Position numbers and translations under genes: made by a program
DNA from: Deinandra increscens subsp. villosa
Taxonomy: Eukaryota > Streptophyta > Magnoliopsida > Asterales > Asteraceae
Direction: 5' to 3'
Length of the DNA: 64,000 nucleotides
NCBI GenBank assembly: GCA_039602395.1
Contig: JBCNJP010000008.1
Coordinates: 22,027,817-22,091,816 of the forward strand
Shown: positions 1 to 9,983 of the stretch, in pieces
How positions within the stretch are numbered: the stretch's first letter is position 1
Layout: each line of letters starts with the position of its first letter
Notes under the pieces: model-generated
The model's input: the letters and a program-made list of their open reading frames with translations, nothing else
Databases searched by the model: none
Told to the model about the DNA's origin: nothing

Positions 1-2
1 AT

Positions 3-125
3 TATATGGAGCAGGCATTGCAGTTCCAAAGGGTGATAAGAATTTGTTTGGCGTTTAACATCTATGCCGGGCATAATCATGAGATGGTCTGGAAGGAAGA
101 TGAGGCTGCTGAAGTACAAGGCTGA
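3..125 (+). pseudogene. C-terminal end of a retrotransposon third ORF (ORF3)
   Basis: An open frame enters from the left edge and stops with TGA at 123-125. Its peptide contains EQALQFQRVIRICLAF and then an AGHN segment. This matches the extreme C-terminus of the minus-strand ORF3 at 41402-44215 (EQALQFQRVIRVCFAF, then AGNN). The protein has no function I recognise. Its place directly before a polypurine tract and an LTR is that of the extra ORF downstream of pol in Sirevirus-type copia elements. Only the last 40 or so codons are visible, so intactness upstream cannot be judged. Confidence 0.75.
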
Positions 126-148
126 TAAAGAACGGTCCAGCTGTTGCC

Positions 149-157
149 AAGGGGGAG
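149..157 (+). promoter_or_regulatory. Polypurine tract (plus-strand primer site)
   Basis: AAGGGGGAG lies three bases before the LTR start TGTTGATAC. The same AAGGGGGAG-TT-TGT arrangement precedes the LTR at 41031-41361, so it is conserved between two ORF3-bearing families. It would prime plus-strand DNA synthesis. Confidence 0.75.
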
Positions 158-159
158 TT

Positions 160-592
160 TGTTGATACATTATGTGGCAACGAGCTGGATCAGACAAAGA
201 GTTGAATACTTGAAGATTACAACCTAGTTTGCTATTGGCCAAACTCTGGCCGAACCTGAGGTTCAGACAAGCCTAGGAGTTCGGTCGGCCGATGTCAATA
301 TATAGGTTGTAGCTTTGTCTTTGTAACTAGTTTTTGAGTAGAGTTTTGAGCGAGTGTTTAGAAACTGTGTGTTTTGTGTTCTGATTCTCCTATAATCTGT
401 TACGATATTAATGAGAGATTGAGCATTGTTATTTACACCATTTGTTCTCGTTTCTATTACACAATTGATGTCGAACTAAGCCGATCCTACGCTCCAGAGT
501 TTTCAGTTACTGTGTGTATGCTCTCAAGTTTTATCAATACAAATCTCATTTGTATTTACATTTAATCTCATCTCTATCTCGTTATTACTAGA
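160..592 (+). repeat. 3' LTR of an ORF3-bearing copia element (3' end uncertain)
   Basis: The LTR begins TGTTGATACATT right after the polypurine tract. It holds CCGAACCTGAGGTTC and GAGTTCGG inverted motifs at about 250-290 and a TATA-like AATATATAGG near 298-307. Its 3' part resembles the LTR at 12010-12338 as far as a CTCGTTNTTAC stretch near 590, where similarity stops. The 3' end therefore looks truncated against the next copia fragment. Confidence 0.6.
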
Positions 593-599
593 TTAGCAA

Positions 600-1295
600 A
601 CGATCCATCGCTCCAAGACTTTACAAATGGAAAGATCATTATTCCAAAGGACACACTAGATGCTGAATCTGTTTATGAAAAGTCGGATCATAATTCTGAT
701 AATGGGTTGGTTAATAGAGTGCATAAAATAAGTTAAGAAATCAACTTTTACCCAATCACTAAAGGTTCACAAACCAATGTTTCCTGAAAAGGCAAAATCT
801 AATTTTAGAAAGCCAAATCAATTTTTTCAGAAAACTCAATTCAGTGATGATGGGTTTTATGATCATTTTGGCTATGGACCGAATCCACCAGTATATGGTA
901 GGGGTCCAAGTTGGTTTGCGAATGGATCAAGGGATAGGACTGGTCCATCGGGATATGATGGTAGATGGGGTGGTTATCAACATTATCAGAATTTTGAGAG
1001 AGGATATTATGCAGGAAATGCACACTATGATGATTTTTACCCAGAAAATGCAAGTGGTTATGACTCAGGTTTTTACGGTGATTTTACTGATCATCAGGTT
1101 TCTTATTCACAAAAGAAAATTTTAAAATCTAAGAAACCAAAACCTGTCATTGAAACCATTCTTAATGATGACACGGTCGAGGAAGTCATTACCGACCGAC
1201 GTCGTAGCTTTAAATGCAAGAAATTGGGGCATACATACAAAAGTTATCCTTTGAAGAAAGACAAGTCTTATAAATCTGGTTTTGTATCAGATGGT
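600..1295 (+). pseudogene. Copia gag/pol linker fragment, degenerate
   Basis: Translations read like the region between gag and protease of plant copia elements. A frame from 600 carries an acidic segment and ends in a stop near 735. A frame from 777 is rich in Gly, Tyr, Asp and Pro (GYGPNPPVYGRGPSWF) and ends with a zinc-knuckle relic, FKCKKLGHTYKSYP. In that knuckle the first Cys position is Ser and the last is Tyr, so it could not bind zinc normally. The frame runs into the N gap at 1296, so the apparent 368-codon frame across the gap is not real. It is a broken mobile-element remnant. Confidence 0.6.
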
Positions 1296-1795
1296 NNNNN
1301 NNNNNNNNNNNNNNNNNNNNNNNNNNNNNNNNNNNNNNNNNNNNNNNNNNNNNNNNNNNNNNNNNNNNNNNNNNNNNNNNNNNNNNNNNNNNNNNNNNNN
1401 NNNNNNNNNNNNNNNNNNNNNNNNNNNNNNNNNNNNNNNNNNNNNNNNNNNNNNNNNNNNNNNNNNNNNNNNNNNNNNNNNNNNNNNNNNNNNNNNNNNN
1501 NNNNNNNNNNNNNNNNNNNNNNNNNNNNNNNNNNNNNNNNNNNNNNNNNNNNNNNNNNNNNNNNNNNNNNNNNNNNNNNNNNNNNNNNNNNNNNNNNNNN
1601 NNNNNNNNNNNNNNNNNNNNNNNNNNNNNNNNNNNNNNNNNNNNNNNNNNNNNNNNNNNNNNNNNNNNNNNNNNNNNNNNNNNNNNNNNNNNNNNNNNNN
1701 NNNNNNNNNNNNNNNNNNNNNNNNNNNNNNNNNNNNNNNNNNNNNNNNNNNNNNNNNNNNNNNNNNNNNNNNNNNNNNNNNNNNNNNNNNNNNNN
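1296..1795. other. Assembly gap, exactly 500 N
   Basis: The run is exactly 500 N, like the two other gaps in the window, so its length is probably a placeholder. The 3' LTR of the adjacent gypsy element shows that 979 bp of LTR should precede position 1796. The true gap is thus at least that long, unless the 5' LTR is truncated. Confidence 0.9.
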
Positions 1796-3208
1796 ATGTT
1801 TGAGTAGCATAGAAGCCATGTTATCGAAATGTGATAAGGGTGCTACTATGATTATGGCCCTAACATTGTTAGTGACCCATTAGGCAATCAAGGTGATCAA
1901 GGGAACAACTCCGGGATTGGTGGAAGCTGTGGATCAAGCTCTAAAGGTAACATTAATTATGTTACGTGATGTAAATAAATAAATGTGTCTTTGTTATTTG
2001 GAATAATAAACTATGAAGTATATAATGGGCGACGAATGGTTCTAGGAACCGTGAAGCTCAAAGCCAATAGGTTCTCCAATGATAAACTTGACCATAGAAA
2101 GGATTCGGATGAATCGAAGAACGTATGAAAGTTATAATGGCTAAAATGGGCTTGTAGGAGCTTATGCCAAGTAACAAAAGAATGGAAATCTTAAATGGTT
2201 AGAGAACCATAGATTCCAAGGCTTAAATATGGTCAAGTGAGGCATTTGGGGTAAACCAAAGGCAATGACCCGTCTTAACGGGTCAAATAATGGTACAAGG
2301 CTTATTTGGTCAATTTCTGTAATGATTTAGTGAACTAACGATAAGTATAGTGGAATTTATGTGAACTATGCACAAAACTTGTAGTAACGGTAATGCATAA
2401 GGCTAAACTCATAACGATTGTGTAGGACTAATTGATAGTTCTGCGTATAATTAGCACGTTGCTATATTGCCTACATTATGAACTTAGATGTGAATTACAT
2501 GTGTTGGGTGAATTCTGGATGACAATCCTTGATGGTTGTCACAAGAGATTCCTTAGTGGGTCAAATGGGTCGGATGGATCCCGCTCATGCAAATTGGGTT
2601 GGTAATCGACCAAGGTATGTGTAAATGACTAAAACTTGCATTTAGAGTCAATTTATAAGTGTTGAAACACTTGTTATAAGGTAGGAAAGTTGGGTTGGAA
2701 AATCTGGGCAAAATTGGGTAAGAAAGCCAAAAATTTGGCTAAGTATAGAATTGGCCGAAAATAGCCAATAATCTGTCAAAAAGGGTCCAGCGCGTACCGC
2801 CCAGAAATGACTTATTCTGGGCGTACCGCCCCAGAATGAAAAACCCAATTTTTATTGTTTTCTTCATTATTTGATATTGTAATAAATGGTTATGCAATAG
2901 AAGCTCACTATTGAATGTGAGTATGTTGCAGGTAAAGGAAAAGCTTAATGGACGCTCATCAAGGCTTCAAGAACCGATCCACATGAAGGCTAATGACCCG
3001 TACCGTATTTTGTTTATAACTCTAGTAAATGTTGTTTAACAACCTGTGAAGGCCAGTTACTACATAAATGGTATATTTTGTAAAAGCTAAGCCCAAGTGA
3101 CGGGTTGTAGGGTTAATAGTCATGTAATTTTGAACAAAAATTTTCTGGGACCAACCCTTAATGTTATAAAATGTTATGTTTGACATCAAATTGTACGTGG
3201 GTGTTACA
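1796..3208 (+). repeat. 5' LTR of the gypsy element (5' part in gap)
   Basis: It ends GTTACA at 3208, the inverted complement of the TGTAAC that starts the 3' LTR at 8108. Joining the two partial copies gives an LTR of about 2.39 kb. A pair of GCGTACCGCCC(C)AGAA direct repeats at 2792-2805 and 2821-2836 also forms an inverted CCCAGAA/TTCTGGG pair. The remainder is non-coding. Confidence 0.88.
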
Positions 3209-3211
3209 ATT

Positions 3212-3224
3212 TGGTATCAGAGCC
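3212..3224 (+). promoter_or_regulatory. Primer-binding site, initiator tRNA-Met type
   Basis: TGGTATCAGAGCC lies three bases after the LTR end. It is complementary to the 3' end of plant initiator methionine tRNA, the usual minus-strand primer for these elements. Confidence 0.92.
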
Positions 3225-3606
3225 ATGGTTTGAGAGAATCAAGTATTCGGGGAGTACTTGGACTCAAACCTTGAGCTCTAGGAAACGGTGAAAGTGATCG
3301 GTTCAAGCTTGATGAAGCGTCCGGGCAAGGTACATAACCTTAAATTAATTATTGAATTTGTATTAAATGAATGAATGTTTTTATATGCCTGTAAAGGCAA
3401 AATTATAAGCTATCACTCGGGGAACGCACGGGGAGGTGTATTCACACCTGAACCGGGAAGTGCGTGAGTGAAGTGTCCCAGGTAGAAATAGGGTAATGCT
3501 ACGGCTAGAAACCCCGTATAAGCCTGGGGGGGGAGGAAAATATTGGCTATGACCAATATGATAAATAAAACCTTGTCGCGGTAAGGTAAATAAAAGTTGT
3601 AAGCTA

Positions 3607-6600
3607 ATGGAAATATTATTCTGTAGATCAATGGTGGACCTTGATGGCGTTGATCTTGCAGAAGAGCAAAGACAGCGGGCTCTGAAGGCCCAGATCTCTG
3701 AAGAAGTGGGAAATGCCATTCAGGCAGCTATTCCCGAGTATGTACAAAAGATCCAGGAGGATCTATTACATACCTTGAACGAAAAGTTCGAGGAGTTAAA
3801 GAATGCCCTTCTAAATAAAGAGGAGGCAACGGCGCCAAAGAAGAAGGGGAGTTCCTTCAAAGACTTTATGGCGTGTAGACCCCCGCAATACGCGGGAGAT
3901 CCTGACCCAATAGCTAGTCATCGATGGGTGACCAATGTGGAGGGGGTAATAAAAAGAAGCCATTGTGAGGCGGCGGATCAAGTTATCTTTGCAACGGGTC
4001 TACTAGTAGATCGGGCAAAGGATTGGTGGGACGCGAAAGTCCTAGAAAAGGGGCAGGCGGTGACAGATGCCCTAACTTGGGCAGAATTTAAAGAATTATT
4101 TCTTGAACATCACTGTCCACCCTCTGCGGTCAATGAATTGAAGCAAGAGTTCCTGAAGCTAGAGCAAGGGGAGACTCAAACTGTTGATGAGATCACTGGC
4201 ATTTACCTTGATAGGGTAAAATTCTGCTCGGATGTGCTACCCACTGAAGGGGCACGGATGTTCTTTTACCGGAACATGTTGAAGGCAAAGATAAAGAATT
4301 TCATGCCTCTAGACCGGTTCACCACGGTGGAACAAATGATTAACGCCGCACGGGCGCGAGAGATGGATGTCATCCGGGAAGAGGCCCAAGAGGCAAGAAA
4401 ACCCACTGGGGGGAATCCGAATCCCCCCAAGAAGCAAAAAGTGGGTGACTCGTCCAAGAAAAAGGACACAAGAGGGGGCGGGTCAAAATGCAAAGTTTGT
4501 GGCAAAGGACACTCGGGAGAGTGTATATTTAAAGACCGCCCATGCTTGAACTGTGGTAAGAAAGGCCACGTTATTTCTAACTGCCCGTCTAGCGAGCCAC
4601 GATGCTTCAACTGTTACCAAGCTGGGCACAAGAAATCAGAATGCCCAAAACTCAAGAAAGAGGGGGCAAAAAGCGGGGTAAAGATGGAAGTGCCAAAAGC
4701 CACGGGCCGGGCATTCCAACTTACGGCCGAAGAAGCCAAGTCAGACCCCAACGTGGTGGCAGGTACATTTCTTGTAAATTCGATACCTGCTCATGTATTA
4801 TTTGATACGGGAGCTAATAGATCATTTGTTTCGTATGATTTTATTAAGCATCCTTCGTTTATAATTGAAAAATTACATGTACCCCTAGAGGTAGAAATAG
4901 CTAATGACAAAAGTATTCTTGTTTTTGATGTATGTCGGGGATGCAAAATCTCCATCGATGACGAGGAGTACTTGATAGATCTCATCCCAATGGCGATGAG
5001 AGAATTCAAGGTGGTGGTGGGGATGGATTGGCTATCCCGCAACCACGCAAAGGTCATTTGTGACCGGAAGGCGATAGAGATATCATCGTCAAAGGGGAGC
5101 AAAGTCACCATTTATGGTGAAAAACAAAATATCCCAATTTTATGCTCGATGATGGAAGCTAAAAAGCTCATGTTACACGGGTGCCAAGCCTACTTGGCTA
5201 TGGTGGCGGATACTAGAATTCAAAGTCCCGCAATAGACGACTTACCCGTGGTGCAAGAATTCAAGGATGTATTTCCGGATGATTTACCGGGGTTACCACC
5301 CGATCGAGAGGTGGAGTTCAAAATTGACCTAGTGCCAAATGCTAAGCCAGTGGCTAAAGCTCCATATAGGTTGGCACCGGCGGAACTACAAGAATTGAGG
5401 ACCCAAATCCAGGAGTTGTTGGATAAAGGGTTCATACGTCCGAGTGTCTCTCCGTGGGGAGCACCAGTATTGTTCGTGAAAAAGAAGGACGGTAGCATGC
5501 GGATGTGCATAGACTACCGGGAGTTAAACAAACTCACGGTGAAGAATAAGTACCCATTGCCCAGAATTGATGACTTATTTGATCAACTTCAAGGGGCAAA
5601 ATGGTTCTCGAAAATAGACCTACGTTCAGGGTACCATCAACTGAAGGTGAAAGAGGAAGATGTTCCCAAAACGGCCTTCAGAACAAGATACGGCCATTAT
5701 GAATTTTTAGTGATGTCCTTTGGACTCACTAATGCACCCGCAGCTTTCATGGATCTCATGAATCGGGTGTGTAAGCCTATGCTTGACAAGTCGGTGATTG
5801 TGTTCATTGACGACATTCTGGTATACTCCCGAGACGAAGCGGAGCACGCTAAACATTTACGGGAGGTACTAGAAAGATTAAGGGAGGAAAAGCTATATGC
5901 AAAATTCTCCAAGTGTGCCTTCTGGTTAAAGGAGGTGCAATTTCTAGGCCATGTCATTGGCGCCGATGGGGTTATGGTGGATCCGGCAAAGATTGAAGCC
6001 GTCATCAAATGGGAACCCCCAAAGAATCCGACGGAGGTGCGGAGTTTTCTAGGGTTAGCGGGCTACTATCGGAGATTTATACAAGACTTCTCGAAGATAG
6101 CCCTTCCTATGACTAAACTAACCCGAAAAGACACCAAGTTTGTGTGGGGTGAAGATCAAGAGAAGGCTTTTCAAATCCTTAAGCAAAAGTTGACGCAAGC
6201 ACCGGTTTTAACCCTCCCTGAGGGAACGGAAGACATGGTAGTTTACTCCGATGCGTCAAAATTAGGCCTTGGTTGTGTTTTAATGCAACGGGGCAAGGTG
6301 ATTGCCTATGGATCAAGACAATTGAAGGTGACCGAGCAAAACTACCCAACTCATGATTTGGAGTTGGCGGCGGTGGTGTTCGCCTTAAAAATATGGCGAC
6401 ACTACCTTTATGGGGTGAAATGCACCATTTTCACCGACCATAAAAGCCTCAAGTATTTCTTTGACCAAAAAGAGCTGAATATGAGGCAAAGAAGGTGGCT
6501 TGAGACCATCAAGGATTATGATTGTGAAATCCACTATCACCCGGGCAAGGCCAATGTGGTAGCGGATGCTCTTAGTCGAAAAGGGGATTACGCTCCTATA

Positions 6601-8067
6601 AAGGTGCGATCGATGAAATTGGTGGTGACATCCGATTTGATCACCAAAATCAAAGAAGCCCAAGTGGAGGCTATAAAAATTGAAAACCAAAAGAAAGAAC
6701 GAATCGTGGGCCAAGTGAAAAACTTGGTAGAAGAAGAAAGTGGGCTTAGAACCCGATTCGGGAGAATTTGGGTTCCAAACACTTGTGAAGCAAAGAAATC
6801 GTTGCTAGATGAAGCTCACAAGTCGCGATACTCGATTCATCCGGGGGCGACAAAAATGTACCATGACTTGAAACGCGACTATTGGTGGCCCGGCATGAAG
6901 CGGGACATAGTCAAGTACGTGGGAAAGTGTTTGACTTGCTCACAAGTCAAGGCGGAACACCAAAAGCCTTATGGAAAGCTCCAACCATTGGAAATTCCAA
7001 TGTGGAAATGGGAGCACGTAACTATGGATTTATTGACCAAATTACCCAAAACACCCAAGGGATATGATGCTATATGGGTGGTGGTTGATAGATTGACCAA
7101 AAGTGCTCATTTCATACCAATCCGGGAGACTTACTCTTCCGAAAGAATGGCGGATGTGTATATCAATGAGATTATATCGCGCCATGGAGTACCCGTCTCA
7201 ATCGTGTCCGACCGGGATACCCGGTTCACCTCCCAGTTTTGGAGGGAATTTCAGGAGTGGTTGGGTACAAAACTTTTACTTAGTACCGCCTACCATCCAC
7301 AAACGGATGGACAAAGTGAAAGAACCATCCAAACACTTGAGGACATGTTGCGGGCATGTGCCATTGATTTTGGTGGGAGTTGGGATCACTACCTTCCACT
7401 TGTTGAATTCTCCTACAATAATAGCTACCACTCGAGCATCGGGATGCCGCCTTACGAAATGCTATATGGTAGGAAATGCCGAACGCCTGTGTGTTGGGGT
7501 GAAGTGGGTCAACGAGAGCTAGCCAGTAAACAAATGGTTAAACTAGCGTCCGAAAAACTCGACATAATAAGGGCCCGTTTGAAAGCGGCCCAAGATAGAC
7601 AAAAGTCCTACGCGGACAAGAGACGAAGACCTATTGAATTCAAAAAGGGGGATATGGTCTTGTTGAAAGTGTCCCCATGGAAGGGTGTGATCCGCTTCCG
7701 AAAGCGGGGTAAACTAAGTCCTAGGTTTATTGGACCTTTCAAAATATTGGCCCGAGTGGGTGATAATGCCTATCAATTAGAATTACCGGAAGAATTGAGC
7801 GGAATCCATAACACATTCCATGTGTCCAACCTACGAAAGTGCTTGGCGGATGAAAGTGCTTATGTGCCTCTAGACGATTTGGTTGTGGATAAGAAGCTTA
7901 ACTATGTAGAAAGGCCGATTGCGATCCTTGATCGCAAGGTGAAAAAGCTACGAAACAAAGAAGTGAACCAAGTATTGGTTCAATGGGAGCATAGAAAAGG
8001 CTCCGACTTGACGTGGGAACTAGAGGATGAAATACAACGCTACTACCCTCATTTATTCGGTACGTAA
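3607..8067 (+). CDS. Intact gypsy Gag-Pol polyprotein, 1486 aa
   Basis: This single open frame encodes every enzyme needed for retrotransposition. Gag covers about residues 1-360. Zinc knuckles start at C313 and C333 (both CX2CX4HX4C), with a shorter CX2CX3HX3C at C295. The protease has DTGA at 400-403. Reverse transcriptase (about 590-790) carries FIDD at 733-736. RNase H (about 875-990) shows D882, E919, D944 and D987. Integrase has an HHCC finger (H1071, H1078, C1108, C1111) and a core D1141, D1202, E1238 with D-35-E spacing. A GPF module lies near 1376. A chromodomain-like tail (about 1431-1484, ending YPHLF) marks a Tekay/Del chromovirus. No stop or frameshift is seen. An alternative start is M9 at 3631. 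All key residues are present, so it may be active. Confidence 0.93.
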   Translation: MEILFCRSMVDLDGVDLAEEQRQRALKAQISEEVGNAIQAAIPEYVQKIQEDLLHTLNEKFEELKNALLNKEEATAPKKKGSSFKDFMACRPPQYAGDPDPIASHRWVTNVEGVIKRSHCEAADQVIFATGLLVDRAKDWWDAKVLEKGQAVTDALTWAEFKELFLEHHCPPSAVNELKQEFLKLEQGETQTVDEITGIYLDRVKFCSDVLPTEGARMFFYRNMLKAKIKNFMPLDRFTTVEQMINAARAREMDVIREEAQEARKPTGGNPNPPKKQKVGDSSKKKDTRGGGSKCKVCGKGHSGECIFKDRPCLNCGKKGHVISNCPSSEPRCFNCYQAGHKKSECPKLKKEGAKSGVKMEVPKATGRAFQLTAEEAKSDPNVVAGTFLVNSIPAHVLFDTGANRSFVSYDFIKHPSFIIEKLHVPLEVEIANDKSILVFDVCRGCKISIDDEEYLIDLIPMAMREFKVVVGMDWLSRNHAKVICDRKAIEISSSKGSKVTIYGEKQNIPILCSMMEAKKLMLHGCQAYLAMVADTRIQSPAIDDLPVVQEFKDVFPDDLPGLPPDREVEFKIDLVPNAKPVAKAPYRLAPAELQELRTQIQELLDKGFIRPSVSPWGAPVLFVKKKDGSMRMCIDYRELNKLTVKNKYPLPRIDDLFDQLQGAKWFSKIDLRSGYHQLKVKEEDVPKTAFRTRYGHYEFLVMSFGLTNAPAAFMDLMNRVCKPMLDKSVIVFIDDILVYSRDEAEHAKHLREVLERLREEKLYAKFSKCAFWLKEVQFLGHVIGADGVMVDPAKIEAVIKWEPPKNPTEVRSFLGLAGYYRRFIQDFSKIALPMTKLTRKDTKFVWGEDQEKAFQILKQKLTQAPVLTLPEGTEDMVVYSDASKLGLGCVLMQRGKVIAYGSRQLKVTEQNYPTHDLELAAVVFALKIWRHYLYGVKCTIFTDHKSLKYFFDQKELNMRQRRWLETIKDYDCEIHYHPGKANVVADALSRKGDYAPIKVRSMKLVVTSDLITKIKEAQVEAIKIENQKKERIVGQVKNLVEEESGLRTRFGRIWVPNTCEAKKSLLDEAHKSRYSIHPGATKMYHDLKRDYWWPGMKRDIVKYVGKCLTCSQVKAEHQKPYGKLQPLEIPMWKWEHVTMDLLTKLPKTPKGYDAIWVVVDRLTKSAHFIPIRETYSSERMADVYINEIISRHGVPVSIVSDRDTRFTSQFWREFQEWLGTKLLLSTAYHPQTDGQSERTIQTLEDMLRACAIDFGGSWDHYLPLVEFSYNNSYHSSIGMPPYEMLYGRKCRTPVCWGEVGQRELASKQMVKLASEKLDIIRARLKAAQDRQKSYADKRRRPIEFKKGDMVLLKVSPWKGVIRFRKRGKLSPRFIGPFKILARVGDNAYQLELPEELSGIHNTFHVSNLRKCLADESAYVPLDDLVVDKKLNYVERPIAILDRKVKKLRNKEVNQVLVQWEHRKGSDLTWELEDEIQRYYPHLFGT

Positions 8068-8093
8068 AATCGTTTCGGGGACGAAACCCCTTC

Positions 8094-8106
8094 AAGGGGG
8101 GTGGAG
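8094..8106 (+). promoter_or_regulatory. Polypurine tract of the gypsy element
   Basis: AAGGGGGGTGGAG sits one base before the LTR start TGTAACATCCC, about 27 bp after the gag-pol stop. Confidence 0.88.
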
Positions 8107-8107
8107 T

Positions 8108-9983
8108 TGTAACATCCCAAAATTTCTATAATTTAAATTTCCCGTCAACGTCTAGTTGAATTTATTTTCATAGCTAAAATTTAATCCCTAAAGTTAATAG
8201 AAAATACTTTATGTAAACTATGGGGTTTAATGGGTAAATTCAAGTTTGGGTGAAATAAAACCAAATAACTAGAATGGAGGGGCCAGATTTGCAAATATCC
8301 TAAACTAGAATTAAACAAAAAGGAAAAAAGAAGGGGAGGAGGTCGTGAATACGACCTGGAGATCAAACTCCCTCCTCTCCATCTTGCTCCTCTCAAATTC
8401 CTGCAATCCAAGGATTCAAGCTGTGATTTTGAGCATGCAATCTTGGTTTTGAAGTAGTCAATCACCCCTCATCATCCTTAGTGTGGCAAGTAAGTAAAAC
8501 CCTATGAACATTGCATGTGTAGGTCACGAAATTAGGGCCTTGAATCTGCAAATTTATGATGTTATATGAATCCTATGATGTTAGAGAACTCATATGTGGC
8601 ATAAATTCCTAAATTGGTTAACAATTTGTGGTGTAGTCACCAATTACCCATTCTTGAACCTTCATGTAAGTAACCACTTATGATACTTGTGTAATTGCTT
8701 CCATTCCTTGAATGCATGTATGAAATTGGTGTTAAATGGTTTATTGATGATGGGTTGGTGATGAATTTCACCTACAACATGTAAAATGGTTACTTGAGAG
8801 TTCATGGAAATTTAGTTCTATGTGTGTATCTAAGTATGCACACAAGGTGTTTGACAAAATGCCTCAAAGAGTCAAAATGTGTTAAATGCAACAAATTTGC
8901 TTGTAGTGATGTTGGATGACCATAGGAAGCTATAAGTTCACAATATTGAACCAACTAGGTGAAATCATGTGCATTAGCTAATATGGTTGATGTATGCCTT
9001 AGTTGTCATGTTAATGTTGATGATGCTTATATCAAGATGTAAACGTGATGAATATTGCTTGATTGCCATCCTTGCGAATTAGTAATATGTTTGAGTAGCA
9101 TAGAAGCCATGTTATCGAAATGTGATAAGGGTGCTACTATGATTATGGCCCTAACATTGTTAGTGACCCATTAGGCAATCAAGGTGATCAAGGGAACAAC
9201 TCCGGGATTGGTGGAAGCTGTGGATCAAGCTCTAAAGGTAACATTAATTATGTTACGTGATGTAAATAAATAAATGTGTCTTTGTTATTTGGAATAATAA
9301 ACTATGAAGTATATAATGGGCGACGAATGGTTCTAGGAACCGTGAAGCTCAAAGCCAATAGGTTCTCCAATGATAAACTTGACCATAGAAAGGATTCGGA
9401 TGAATCGAAGAACGTATGAAAGTTATAATGGCTAAAATGGGCTTGTAGGAGCTTATGCCAAGTAACAAAAGAATGGAAATCTTAAATGGTTAGAGAACCA
9501 TAGATTCCAAGGCTTAAATATGGTCAAGTGAGGCATTTGGGGTAAACCAAAGGCAATGACCCGTCTTAACGGGTCAAATAATGGTACAAGGCTTATTTGG
9601 TCAATTTCTGTAATGATTTAGTGAACTAACGATAAGTATAGTGGAATTTATGTGAACTATGCACAAAACTTGTAGTAACGGTAATGCATAAGGCTAAACT
9701 CATAACGATTGTGTAGGACTAATTGATAGTTCTGCGTATAATTAGCACGTTGCTATATTGCCTACATTATGAACTTAGATGTGAATTACATGTGTTGGGT
9801 GAATTCTGGATGACAATCCTTGATGGTTGTCACAAGAGATTCCTTAGTGGGTCAAATGGGTCGGATGGATCCCGCTCATGCAAATTGGGTTGGTAATCGA
9901 CCAAGGTATGTGTAAATGACTAAAACTTGCATTTAGAGTCAATTTATAAGTGTTGAAACACTTGTTATAAGGTAGGAAAGTTG
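8108..9983 (+). repeat. 3' LTR of the gypsy element, last 517 bp missing
   Basis: It starts TGTAACATCCC after the polypurine tract and follows the 5' LTR base for base until GTAGGAAAGTTG at 9983. There it switches to a minus-strand copia gag. The 5' copy continues for another 516-517 bp to its terminal GTTACA. A truncated LTR in such a young element suggests either a recent deletion or an assembly join within a repeat. Confidence 0.87.

Larger units (their letters stand above)
1796..9983 (+). mobile_element. Young Ty3/gypsy chromovirus (Tekay/Del-like), ends incomplete
   Basis: The order is 5' LTR (start lost in the gap), primer-binding site at 3212, one intact gag-pol ORF, polypurine tract at 8094 and a 3' LTR truncated at 9983. 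The two LTRs share 897 bp at a constant offset of 7291 (1796-2692 against 9087-9983), and I could see no difference by eye. Identical LTRs plus an uninterrupted 1486-codon ORF point to recent insertion. Target-site duplications cannot be checked because both outer LTR ends are missing. It sits between a plus-strand copia scrap and a minus-strand copia gag. Confidence 0.9.

Noticed and set aside
1268..1883. Long open frames spanning the N gap, and likewise at 18094-18687 and 55857-56591
   Set aside because: They are mostly translated N. Gap length is arbitrary, so frame continuity has no meaning.
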